A stretch of DNA of 64,000 nucleotides from Pseudomonas xantholysinigenes (lineage in GTDB: Bacteria > Pseudomonadota > Gammaproteobacteria > Pseudomonadales > Pseudomonadaceae). The notes beneath the pieces were generated by a model. That model saw nothing but the letters and a program-made list of their open reading frames with translations. It was not told where the DNA came from and did no database searches. Positions 57,501-64,000 of this stretch are shown here, piece after piece (position 1 is the first letter of the stretch; each line of letters opens with the position of its first letter). Both the position numbers and the translations under genes were made by a program. The stretch is taken from the NCBI RefSeq assembly GCF_014268885.2, contig NZ_CP077095.1:4123001-4187000 (forward strand), given 5' to 3'.

Positions 57501-58001
57501 TCAGCGAGCCAGGCCACGCACGTAGTCCTGGCAGGCCCGCAACGCAATCAATCCCCGGTCGCCGTCGTCGGTGATGCTGATAATTCGTCGAGCATGCGCC
57601 AGGTCAAGTCGGGCGCGTACGGCGCCATGATCCACGCCGCCGGTGCCGGCGGCGGCAGGCACTGCGGCGCAACTGGCGTCGCGCTCGACCAGGACCGACA
57701 GGCGCAGATCGGCAGTAGCAAGGCGATCACGCAAGCGTGCTTGAGTGTGCTGGGCATCGTTGAGCTCCTGGTAATGTTTCGATTCACTGTCGCGCAGGCG
57801 CTGCTCAAGGCCCTGGCGCTGCTCGCGCTCGGCGAGCAGCAGGCTGTACTGGGCCTCGGCCTGGTCGAGCCGCTGCTGCACCAGCGCCTGTTCCTGGTCC
57901 GCCAGTTGCTTGCCGTAACGCCAAGCCTGGACCTGCCATGCGGCGGTGGCACACAGCGCCATCAGCAGCAAGCTCAGCGCTACCTGCAAACGGCTCAACA
58001 C
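57501..58001 (-). CDS. Rz-like spanin (inner-membrane lysis subunit)
   Basis: Phage-type inner-membrane spanin that helps disrupt the outer membrane during lysis. A membrane helix (residues about 6-26) is followed by a long coiled coil rich in Gln, Glu and Arg (about 30-110). The start is taken as a GTG at 58001 overlapping the endolysin stop; TTG at 57998 is also possible. The outer-membrane partner gene is nested inside in another frame. It is the last gene of the phage-tail locus before cinA. Confidence 0.75.
   Translation of the reverse strand: MLSRLQVALSLLLMALCATAAWQVQAWRYGKQLADQEQALVQQRLDQAEAQYSLLLAEREQRQGLEQRLRDSESKHYQELNDAQHTQARLRDRLATADLRLSVLVERDASCAAVPAAAGTGGVDHGAVRARLDLAHARRIISITDDGDRGLIALRACQDYVRGLAR
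57548..57757 (-). CDS. Rz1-like spanin lipoprotein, nested inside the Rz gene
   Basis: A 69-residue lipoprotein in a different frame within Rz. The signal peptide ends in a lipobox-like ICAC, and the mature part is Pro-rich (CLPPPAPAA), both typical of Rz1. A strong AGGAG lies seven bases upstream of its ATG at 57757, which marks this as an expressed gene rather than a shadow frame. It would form the spanin complex with Rz across the periplasm. Confidence 0.78.
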   Translation of the reverse strand: MPSTLKHACVIALLLPICACRSWSSATPVAPQCLPPPAPAAWIMAPYAPDLTWRMLDELSASPTTATGD

Positions 58002-58546
58002 AACACCTCTCGCGCCCTCGCCCACAGCTCCAGGCGTTCGCTCAGGCCATTGAGACCACCATTGATATGCCGGGTGATGCGATTGAACTCGCCCTGGTCG
58101 GCCAGGGCATTGAGCCCGCGCGAATGCCAGAACCAGGCCGCCGACTCGCAGGCCCAGCGCGGCTGTTCGAGCATCTGCGGCTGCGCCAGCAGGCGTTCGT
58201 CGCCGAACAGCGCACGGCTGCAGGCCTGGTAGTTGTTGCGCCCGGTCACCTGGATAAGGCCTCGGCCGCAATACAGCTGACCGTCGCCATCGGCCTGCGG
58301 CGTGTTGCCCAGACGCAGCGCCAGGCTGCCGGTGTCGTAGCGGGCCAGGTACTGGTCGTTGCCCAGCTCCTTGACGTAGCGCAGTTGGCCAGACTCATGG
58401 CCCACCTGGGCCAGGAAGGCGGCGATGCGCTTGGGATGGTCGATTTCCCAGTTGGCCATTGCCGTGTTCAGCGCTGGCAGGAAAGTCGCGGCGCGTTGGC
58501 CGGCGAGTGGATAGATCTGGCGAAGCTGCTGTTCAGTGAGCGGCAT
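57995..58546 (-). CDS. Phage endolysin, glycoside hydrolase family 19
   Basis: Peptidoglycan-degrading lysozyme/chitinase-like enzyme (183 aa). The catalytic Glu region is AQVGHESGQL (residues about 43-52) and the YCGRGLIQVTGRNNY segment is the GH19 substrate-cleft signature. The ATG at 58546 is chosen because GGAG lies nine bases upstream; an upstream ATG at 58561 has no ribosome-binding site. It overlaps the Com-like gene upstream and the Rz gene downstream, a packed lysis cassette. Confidence 0.85.
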   Translation of the reverse strand: MPLTEQQLRQIYPLAGQRAATFLPALNTAMANWEIDHPKRIAAFLAQVGHESGQLRYVKELGNDQYLARYDTGSLALRLGNTPQADGDGQLYCGRGLIQVTGRNNYQACSRALFGDERLLAQPQMLEQPRWACESAAWFWHSRGLNALADQGEFNRITRHINGGLNGLSERLELWARAREVLC

Positions 58547-58742
58547 CGATACATTCTCCATGGCTGTCTGATCGAAGGGCGGCGCAGGCCGCCGGTGGCT
58601 CGCTCATAGGCGATGGCTCGAAGCGCGTGGCTTTCACATGATTCATGGTGCGGCAACGGCCGCACTTGATCTGGAGCTCGGAAACCGGGGTGATGCGGGC
58701 CAGTAGCTTGTGGCACTGGCCGCAGCGTAAGTCGATGAACAT
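58533..58742 (-). CDS. com: Com-family zinc-finger translational regulator-like protein
   Basis: Small protein (69 aa) with two CxxC pairs: LRCGQCHKLLAR and IKCGRCRTMNHV. This matches phage Mu Com, a zinc protein that activates translation of the DNA-modification gene mom by binding its mRNA. The start at 58742 has AGGA about eight bases upstream. It overlaps the endolysin start by 14 bases. No mom-like gene follows, so the target may be the endolysin mRNA or another gene; this is inference. Confidence 0.75.
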   Translation of the reverse strand: MFIDLRCGQCHKLLARITPVSELQIKCGRCRTMNHVKATRFEPSPMSEPPAACAALRSDSHGECIDAAH

Positions 58743-58803
58743 GAAGATCGTCCTGGTGGTGAAGCCGCCTGGAACTCCCGGCATGCGGAAAAATGAACGC
58801 GAT

Positions 58804-59394
58804 TCAGCGCTGGAGCAGCACATGACGATCGCCCCAGGCGGACCACAGCATCAGGCACGCACCCACCAGCCCCAGGAACACGCCGAACCCGATCATGAAA
58901 TCCGAGTGCCGGTTGTGCCAGTTGACGACCTTCCAATAGAGCCGCTCGTCAAAAAGGACCTTTCCATCCAATGTGGCCACCTCGCGAACCATGCTGTGCT
59001 CAGCCCCTACTTCGACCGTCAGCATCACCTTCTTCGCGATGCGCAAGCCTGCGCCCTCATAGCCCTCGCGGTAGCTGAAAACCTCCTGATGACGAACGCC
59101 GTCTTGCAAGCGATATGACACATCGAATTGCACGACAGGCCTTCCGTCCAATTTCCAGGTGTCCGGGTAACCACTGACCCACCCCTCGATCTCGTGCAAA
59201 TGCTCGACATCGGTAGGCACATAGACCATGCGATCGCAGGAATACAACAACGCCACGGCCAGGCCACAGAGGGTAAACACCAGAAGTTCCAGCAAGCGCC
59301 GCCGGGGTGTACTTGCAGGTCGCTCAGCGCAAAATGAGGTGTTGGGGACCACGGGGCGTTTCTCCTCTTCAGACAAGACAAGGGTGATCGTCAT
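58804..59394 (-). CDS. Two-helix membrane protein of unknown function in the tail locus
   Basis: Predicted inner-membrane protein (197 aa) with helices near residues 35-54 and 167-188 and a periplasmic domain between them (FDVSYRLQDGVRHQEVFSY and similar beta-rich sequence). Its ATG overlaps the stop of the upstream gene (TGATG), so the two are translationally coupled. It lies between the phage gpD and endolysin genes, where typical tail loci have nothing. Less GC-rich than its neighbours, so likely acquired. Function unknown; a partner or immunity role for the upstream protein is speculative. Confidence 0.65.
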   Translation of the reverse strand: MTITLVLSEEEKRPVVPNTSFCAERPASTPRRRLLELLVFTLCGLAVALLYSCDRMVYVPTDVEHLHEIEGWVSGYPDTWKLDGRPVVQFDVSYRLQDGVRHQEVFSYREGYEGAGLRIAKKVMLTVEVGAEHSMVREVATLDGKVLFDERLYWKVVNWHNRHSDFMIGFGVFLGLVGACLMLWSAWGDRHVLLQR

Positions 59395-59879
59395 CAGTGA
59401 TAACGATCCCGGCCAAAATATGTCTGTCGTGGGTTCACCCACTCAATCGGGCCAATATCCACCCGGGGGTAGGAAATTTCCCGACATGGCGCATGGGGAT
59501 AGATCACCGCGGGGCCACTGCCATACGCGCCCTGACCTGAAGCACCGCCTCCGGGTAGAGACACAGCGCCCGAATTGACTCCGGTGCTGTCAGGGGTAGG
59601 CTCAGTGCCATCGCCAAGCGCAATGATGCGCGCCCAGCATTCGGCAAGAACGCCCCAGTACGGACGGGCACGCAATTCTGCCTCGCAATCCTCGCCTTCA
59701 TCGCGCCGGGTCCCGGCAATGAAACTGTGCCAGCAAGGGCGTTCGAGAGGGCCGTAGGATTGCGACCAGCCGTATTGCCAAATTGCCCCACTCAGCAACT
59801 CGCCAAGCTGGCGTTGCTCGTCGGCACTGATCGCGTTGTCGATCACGCAAATATCACGGTAAGCGAGTACTGCAGACAT
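59394..59879 (-). CDS. 2OG-Fe(II) oxygenase-like N-terminus joined to an unrelated C-terminal tail
   Basis: Protein of 161 residues. Residues about 5-85 (ICVIDNAISADEQRQL, WQYGWSQSYGP, CWHSFIAG) resemble the N-terminal half of a 2-oxoglutarate/iron dioxygenase. The catalytic HxD...H half never follows. Instead a Gly/Ser/Pro-rich tail (PGGGASGQGAYGSGP) ends in IEWVNPRQTYFGRDRYH, which looks like the end of a different protein. The start at 59879 has GGAGG nine bases upstream, so it appears expressed. It is an accessory gene between gpD and the lysis genes and is coupled to the membrane protein downstream. Assignment of the N-terminal half is by pattern only. Confidence 0.5.
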   Translation of the reverse strand: MSAVLAYRDICVIDNAISADEQRQLGELLSGAIWQYGWSQSYGPLERPCWHSFIAGTRRDEGEDCEAELRARPYWGVLAECWARIIALGDGTEPTPDSTGVNSGAVSLPGGGASGQGAYGSGPAVIYPHAPCREISYPRVDIGPIEWVNPRQTYFGRDRYH

Positions 59880-59974
59880 CGTTGCTGCCCTCCATCGTCG
59901 GGCTCGTCGATTGAGCGACGACTATAGAAGTGGCGTTCACCGACAGGCACCGGGAAACGCTCTCCCGGCCCTCC

Positions 59975-61009
59975 TCAGGCCTTGCGCAACCCCGTGCGAC
60001 GCGGCGCCCCGCCCTTGGCCCGGGCCTTGCCCTGGCGACCGCCGTTGCATTGCACGGTGGTGCGCCAGCCACTGCTGGTGAACACCTGTTCCACCGAATC
60101 GACCAGGTAGGTGCCATCCAGCCCGGGGAGAAAACCGCTCATCTCGATACTGCGCTCGGCAAACAGGTCGGTGCGGCCTGGCAGGTCCAGGCGCACGCTG
60201 GCGGTATCGCGGTTGAAGCTGGCCAGGCGTGCCCGGGCGGCTTGCTCGGCAGCGGCGCGGTTGGGGTACAGGTGGCGGTCTGTGTACACCGGCTGCAGGC
60301 CGTCCGGGGCGTCACCGTTGGCCAGCTCCACCGTTTGCAGGTGGCCGCTGGCGCTGTCCTGGTGACGGGTCCTGACGGCTTTGTGGGTGCTCTTGTCGGC
60401 CAGGCGGAACTGCCATTGGCTGACGTCGCCACGGGCGATGCTCACCACGCCCAGGGGCTTGCCACTGGCGCTCTGCCCGCCCTGGCGTGGCAGTACCAGC
60501 AGTTGGCCGTTGGCGAGCTTGGCGGTGCAATCGTGCAGGCGCGCCAGGCGGGTGATGAAGTTGAAGTCCGATTCGCTGTACTGGTCGACCCGCGGGATCT
60601 GCACGGTCACCGGGCACACCGCCTGCCAGCCGTTGCGGGCGGCGATCTCGGCGACGATGCGTTGCAGTGTCACCTGCTCCCAGCTGCCGCTGCGGATGGT
60701 CTTGCCACTGCCGCGCAGGTCGCTGGCCTTGCCGCGGATCACCAGCGTATCCGGGGGGCCGGACAGCTCCACCTCATCCACGGTGTAACGACCCAGGCGG
60801 TTCAGGGGTTGGCCGGCGTAGCCCAGATACACCTCGAGCGCCGCCCCGCGGGCGGGTAACGCCACGCTGCCATCGCGGGCATCGATGCGCAGTTCGAACT
60901 CATCCGCTTCCAAGCCAGGTTTATCGGTAGTGCGCAGCAACAGCAGGCGGTCGTTGAGCAGTGTGGTGATGTCATGGCCGTCCGCGGTGATGCGGAATTG
61001 GGGTTGCAT
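59975..61009 (-). CDS. P2-like baseplate hub protein gpD
   Basis: Phage late control D family protein (344 aa), the central hub of a contractile tail baseplate, related in fold to gp27 and VgrG. Seen: ITTLLNDRLLLLRTTDKPG near the N-terminus, LGYAGQPLNRLGRYTVDEVELSGPPD and SESDFNFITRLARLHDC, all characteristic. The start at 61009 has GGAG eight bases upstream. It lies downstream of gpX as in phage P2. Confidence 0.92.
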   Translation of the reverse strand: MQPQFRITADGHDITTLLNDRLLLLRTTDKPGLEADEFELRIDARDGSVALPARGAALEVYLGYAGQPLNRLGRYTVDEVELSGPPDTLVIRGKASDLRGSGKTIRSGSWEQVTLQRIVAEIAARNGWQAVCPVTVQIPRVDQYSESDFNFITRLARLHDCTAKLANGQLLVLPRQGGQSASGKPLGVVSIARGDVSQWQFRLADKSTHKAVRTRHQDSASGHLQTVELANGDAPDGLQPVYTDRHLYPNRAAAEQAARARLASFNRDTASVRLDLPGRTDLFAERSIEMSGFLPGLDGTYLVDSVEQVFTSSGWRTTVQCNGGRQGKARAKGGAPRRTGLRKA

Positions 61010-61060
61010 GGTTGGGGCTCCGCGGTATTGAAGTGACAAGAACGACGTGGCGGCGAACGA

Positions 61061-61267
61061 TCAATCCCACAGTTGCAGGCTGGTGCTTGCCGCCACCAGC
61101 AGTTCCGGCAGCAGGATCCGTACTCCGGCGCGAAACGGCTGGGCCTCGTCCGCCAGGCCCTGGTTGGCGTCCAGCACCGCTTCCGGCGTACCGCCAAGGT
61201 GGCCGTAGTAATGCTGGCAGAGGGTGTCGAGCAGGTCGCCCTCAGACGTTGTGCAGATCCTGGCCAT
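61061..61267 (-). CDS. Tail protein gpX (LysM-like)
   Basis: Small tail protein (68 aa) of the P2 gpX family, needed for tail completion. GDLLDTLCQHYYG is the LysM-like motif. The start at 61267 overlaps the gpU stop, with GGAG nine bases upstream; the longer open frame has no support. Confidence 0.88.
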   Translation of the reverse strand: MARICTTSEGDLLDTLCQHYYGHLGGTPEAVLDANQGLADEAQPFRAGVRILLPELLVAASTSLQLWD

Positions 61268-62087
61268 AGCTGACGAACTCCAGTGAGAAACCTTGTTTGC
61301 GTGGGATGCCACCGGCCAGCAGGACGCTTTGCTCTTCCTCGATGCTGGTCAGGCACCAGGTGCCGAGCACCTCGCCGTATCCGGTGGTCAACGACAACGG
61401 CAGCAGCTGCCGACCGATGCTGCGCAGGGTCTGCAGTTGTCCAAGACCGCCTTTGAAACCGGGGAAGATCGCACCCCGCAAGGTGATGCTTTCCTCGCCC
61501 AGGCTGACCGCCTGCTGAGCGTTGTCACGGCTCAGGCGTTCCTGCCCGGCCCAGCGAAAACGCGTCTGCCGGCGCAACTGGTCGAAGGCGGCGGTGTCGA
61601 GGTTGAAGTAGTAAGGCGAAGCACCGGCCTTGAGCGGTTGCATCACCAGCAGATGGGGAAACGGCTTGACCGCTTCGGGCGCGGGCGTCGCCTCGGGCGC
61701 GAAGCCCAGGGTCGACAGCACGCCATTGACCGTCGAGCGCACCTCCCCCACTACCCGGCGGATCGCCGCACCGGCCTTGGTCACGTGCCCGGCAAAGGCG
61801 TCGATGCGCTCACGCACCTGGCGCACCACGCCAAGCGCCTGGTCGTATTTCGCGACCACCTTGGCGACCCGGGCCTGGGCCGTGGCGATTGCCCGCATCG
61901 TGCGTTGCAGTTTGGCGCCAATGATCGGGCCGACCACGGGCAGGCCCTCCAGCTCGGCCACCGCGCCCTGCACGTGGCCGATCGCCTCGTTCATCGGATC
62001 GAGCATGGCGTCGGCACGCCGACGCCCTGCCTCGCCCGCCTTGACCAGGGCGTGCAGCGTGGCTTGCAGCTGCTCCAGATAGGTCAT
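61242..62087 (-). CDS. Tail protein gpU with a long N-terminal extension
   Basis: Contractile tail terminator-type protein of the P2 gpU family. The gpU part occupies the C-terminal half (residues about 145-281): PYYFNLDTAAFDQLRRQTRF, FPGFKGGLGQLQTL, GGIPRKQGFSLEFV. The first ~140 residues are an additional helical region (VAKVVAKYDQALGVVRQVRERID), making the protein much longer than P2 gpU of about 160 aa. Its stop overlaps the gpX start by 26 bases. Confidence 0.85.
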   Translation of the reverse strand: MTYLEQLQATLHALVKAGEAGRRRADAMLDPMNEAIGHVQGAVAELEGLPVVGPIIGAKLQRTMRAIATAQARVAKVVAKYDQALGVVRQVRERIDAFAGHVTKAGAAIRRVVGEVRSTVNGVLSTLGFAPEATPAPEAVKPFPHLLVMQPLKAGASPYYFNLDTAAFDQLRRQTRFRWAGQERLSRDNAQQAVSLGEESITLRGAIFPGFKGGLGQLQTLRSIGRQLLPLSLTTGYGEVLGTWCLTSIEEEQSVLLAGGIPRKQGFSLEFVSYGQDLHNV

Positions 62088-62096
62088 GGATGCTCC

Positions 62097-64000
62097 TTAA
62101 AGTGCGATGTGTGGGGTGTCGGCCAACTGCACCGAGCGGGCCTGGCGCATCAGTTCCTCCAGTTGGCGACGGGCAATGGCCTCCAGCTGTTGCAGCACCG
62201 AAGGGTCATCGAGGCTGTTGCTGAACGTGACCGGCATGTTGGCGGTGAAGGTGAATTGCTGGTTGATTGGCGGGGGCGGGACCGCTGGCGTTGCCGTCGC
62301 TACCGATGGTGCGGGTAGCGGCGGCTGTGCTGCGGGGCTATCCATTGCCCGCACCGTTTCACCCAGGCCTGGCTTGGCGGCGGGCTCTTCCTTGCCCGAA
62401 CCCAGCGCCTTGCCCAGCCAGCCACCGATACTTTCACCACCCATGCTGCCCAGCACGCCACCGATCAGGCCGCCAATCGCGGTGCCGATCACCGGTACCA
62501 CCGAACCGATGGCCGCACCTGCCGCAGCACCGGCCAAGCCGCCTCCCAGGCCACCGACGGCGGTACCATAACCCTCGAGTTTCTGCTCAGGGGTGGCATC
62601 GCTGTTGTAGGTCTCGGCAAGTTGCAGGCCGGTGTCGAGCAAGGCGGCACCCGGGATGCGCCTGAACACCCGCCTTGCCACCGAGGCGCCGGCGTTGCCA
62701 GCCCCTGCCCTGCCCACCAGACCCGTGAACGCAGTACCGGCGAGCCCGACCGCGCTGATCGGCGATGCAGTGGCTGGCGGGCTGTCCGGGACAGCTTCCT
62801 GGGCCTCGAAGAAGGCCGCCTCATCCTCCGCTTCGTCGACCTCTTCTTCCTCCTCCTCTTCCTCCGGCTCCTCGGCATCGTCACTCGCTTTCGGCATGCG
62901 AGCGACAGCGGCAGGTGCCTTGGCTTTGTCGGCAGGAGCATCGTTGGCGGCGGGCTTGTCGGAGAACAAGCCATGAAGCGTCTTGCCAGCCAGGCCGCCG
63001 AGACCTTCACCGATCATTTCGCCAATCTCGCCGCCGTACTTCTGGATCTGCTTGTTCTTGGTCAGGCCGCCGAGCAGTTCCGCCCCAAGACTCCCCAGTA
63101 CGCTCCCGAAAGCGGCGCCCACCGCCTCGGCCTGGTCCTCGCTCTTGTCCTTGAGCATGGCCAGGCCAAGCTTGGTCGCGCCCTTGGCGGCGGCCTTGCC
63201 ACCATTCTCCCTAATGCCGTTGGTGATCTCGTTGCGCCGCTCGGGAGACTGTCCTTGATAGCTGCGCGCGCCCCAGGCGGCAAACGCGGTACCACCCAGC
63301 GCGCCTGCCGCGATCAATCCGCCCTTCATGATCTCCCGAGCGCCATTGGCGGGCCCCTCGGGGGGACGTTCTTGAACCGCAGCAACGCTCTCGGGTGCGG
63401 CGCTTCGGGCCTCTCCAGGCGGCGTGACGGCATCCTCGGGCACCTCGGCAGAACGTTGCGCTGAAGCGTCAGCCGCAGCCTTGTCCTTGCCTGAAGCGTC
63501 GTTGGCGGCGGGTGCATCGGAGAACCAGCCGAAGACTGTCTTGCCGATCAGCCCACCGACGCCTTCACCGATCATTTCGCCGATTTCGCCACCGTACTGC
63601 TGGATCTGCTTGTTCTTGGTCAGGCCGCCCAGGAGCTCCGCTCCCAAGTTGCCGAGTACACCTCCAAGAGCTGCGCCTGCAGCCTCGGCCTTGTCCTCGC
63701 CCTTGTCCTTGAGCATGGCCAAGCCAAGCTTGGTGACGCCCTTGGCGGCAGCCTTGCCACCGTTCTCCTTCAGTCCCTTGGTGATCTCACTTTGTCTTTC
63801 GGGCGTTCGGCTTTGATAATACGAACGGGCTCCCCAGGCAGTGCCAGCGGCTACAGCGACAGTACCGGCACCGACCGCTCCAGCCTTGAGCACCGCCAAA
63901 CCAGCATTCGCCGACTCCAGAGGCACACGCCCCTGCTCCACACTGCGCGCCTCGGGCGGATCACCCCGGGCTGGTCGTGGTGCGGGGCTCGTTCCCTCCA
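62097..64000 (-). CDS. Phage tail tape measure protein (5' end outside window)
   Basis: C-terminal 630 or so residues of a tape-measure protein that sets tail length. It is Gly/Ala-rich with hydrophobic helices (GGLGGGLAGAAAGAAIG) and ends with PHIAL. Two copies of a ~112-residue module occur in tandem, followed by a strongly acidic run (about residues 355-375 counted from a GTG at 63941). The frame is open to the window edge (EGTSPAPRPARGDPP upstream of that GTG), so the start lies outside. It precedes gpU by nine bases, the P2-like order. Confidence 0.85.
   Translation of the reverse strand, partial: EGTSPAPRPARGDPPEARSVEQGRVPLESANAGLAVLKAGAVGAGTVAVAAGTAWGARSYYQSRTPERQSEITKGLKENGGKAAAKGVTKLGLAMLKDKGEDKAEAAGAALGGVLGNLGAELLGGLTKNKQIQQYGGEIGEMIGEGVGGLIGKTVFGWFSDAPAANDASGKDKAAADASAQRSAEVPEDAVTPPGEARSAAPESVAAVQERPPEGPANGAREIMKGGLIAAGALGGTAFAAWGARSYQGQSPERRNEITNGIRENGGKAAAKGATKLGLAMLKDKSEDQAEAVGAAFGSVLGSLGAELLGGLTKNKQIQKYGGEIGEMIGEGLGGLAGKTLHGLFSDKPAANDAPADKAKAPAAVARMPKASDDAEEPEEEEEEEEVDEAEDEAAFFEAQEAVPDSPPATASPISAVGLAGTAFTGLVGRAGAGNAGASVARRVFRRIPGAALLDTGLQLAETYNSDATPEQKLEGYGTAVGGLGGGLAGAAAGAAIGSVVPVIGTAIGGLIGGVLGSMGGESIGGWLGKALGSGKEEPAAKPGLGETVRAMDSPAAQPPLPAPSVATATPAVPPPPINQQFTFTANMPVTFSNSLDDPSVLQQLEAIARRQLEELMRQARSVQLADTPHIAL
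62940..63275 (-). repeat. Tape-measure module, second copy
   Basis: A 112-residue unit (residues about 223-334 of the visible protein, counted from 63941) matching the unit at 63498-63836: GARSYQGQSPERRNEIT, LGAELLGGLTKNKQIQKYGG, EMIGEGLGGLAGKT. The DNA is also clearly similar. Confidence 0.85.
63498..63836 (-). repeat. Tape-measure module, first copy
   Basis: A 113-residue unit with GARSYYQSRTPERQSEIT, LGAELLGGLTKNKQIQQYGG and EMIGEGVGGLIGKT, similar throughout to the second copy. The pair is separated by about 74 non-repeated residues. Confidence 0.85.

Overview
The window looks like a chromosomal segment of a Pseudomonas putida-group bacterium. It is GC-rich and carries P. putida-type REP palindromes. 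It also holds gene blocks typical of the genus: ybgC-tolQRAB-pal-cpoB-queE-queC, aspS-yebC-ruvCAB, oprD/HIT/slyX/cold-shock/dps, proS, dinB, mprF with its VirJ-like partner, kup, rimO, fpr-finR, erdR and recA-recX-cinA. Species assignment rests on recognition of proteins and gene order; no search was run.

Layout. 1-6.9 kb (+): end of a phosphoethanolamine transferase, a LysP-like permease, a PuuB-like FAD oxidase, and two shortened relatives of phenylacetate-pathway proteins (PaaK-like without its C-terminal domain, PaaE-like without its ferredoxin domain). 6.9-12.9 kb: a minus-strand operon for a three-part EmrAB/outer-membrane efflux pump ending in a siderophore-interacting-family flavin reductase, with a divergent LysR regulator. 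13.1-16.7 kb (+): an HpaB/PvcC-type monooxygenase and a fimbrial chaperone-adhesin pair with no usher. 16.75-29.3 kb (-): tRNA-Lys, queC, queE, the Tol-Pal operon, ruvBAC, yebC, aspS and an FmdB-like zinc ribbon. 29.4-36.8 kb: an RHH protein, dps, a membrane-anchored cold-shock protein, slyX, a HIT protein, an OprD porin, proS and a lipoprotein. 36.8-49 kb: dinB behind a LexA box, two initiator tRNA genes, mprF and its VirJ-like hydrolase, kup, rimO, a GNAT enzyme, a pseudouridine-synthase-like protein lacking its catalytic Asp, a DUF1456 protein, trmO and a REP cluster. 49-57.4 kb: fpr/finR, dgkA, erdR, a DTW protein, a PA3611-like secreted protein, a LOG protein, recX, recA (LexA box) and cinA.

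57.5-64 kb (-): the right part of a P2-like contractile-tail locus that continues past the window. It holds tape measure (partial), gpU, gpX, gpD, endolysin, Rz and an Rz1 gene nested inside Rz. Position beside cinA-recA and the phage-tail gene order suggest an R-type tailocin or a P2-like prophage remnant. Between gpD and the endolysin sit three accessory genes: an oxygenase-like chimera translationally coupled to a two-helix membrane protein, then a Com-like zinc protein without Mom. This insert is the best candidate here for something undescribed.

Functionally most of the window is core housekeeping: envelope integrity, DNA repair and SOS, translation and tRNA modification, and membrane lipid modification. 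Accessory content is concentrated at 3.6-16.7 kb and 57.5-64 kb.
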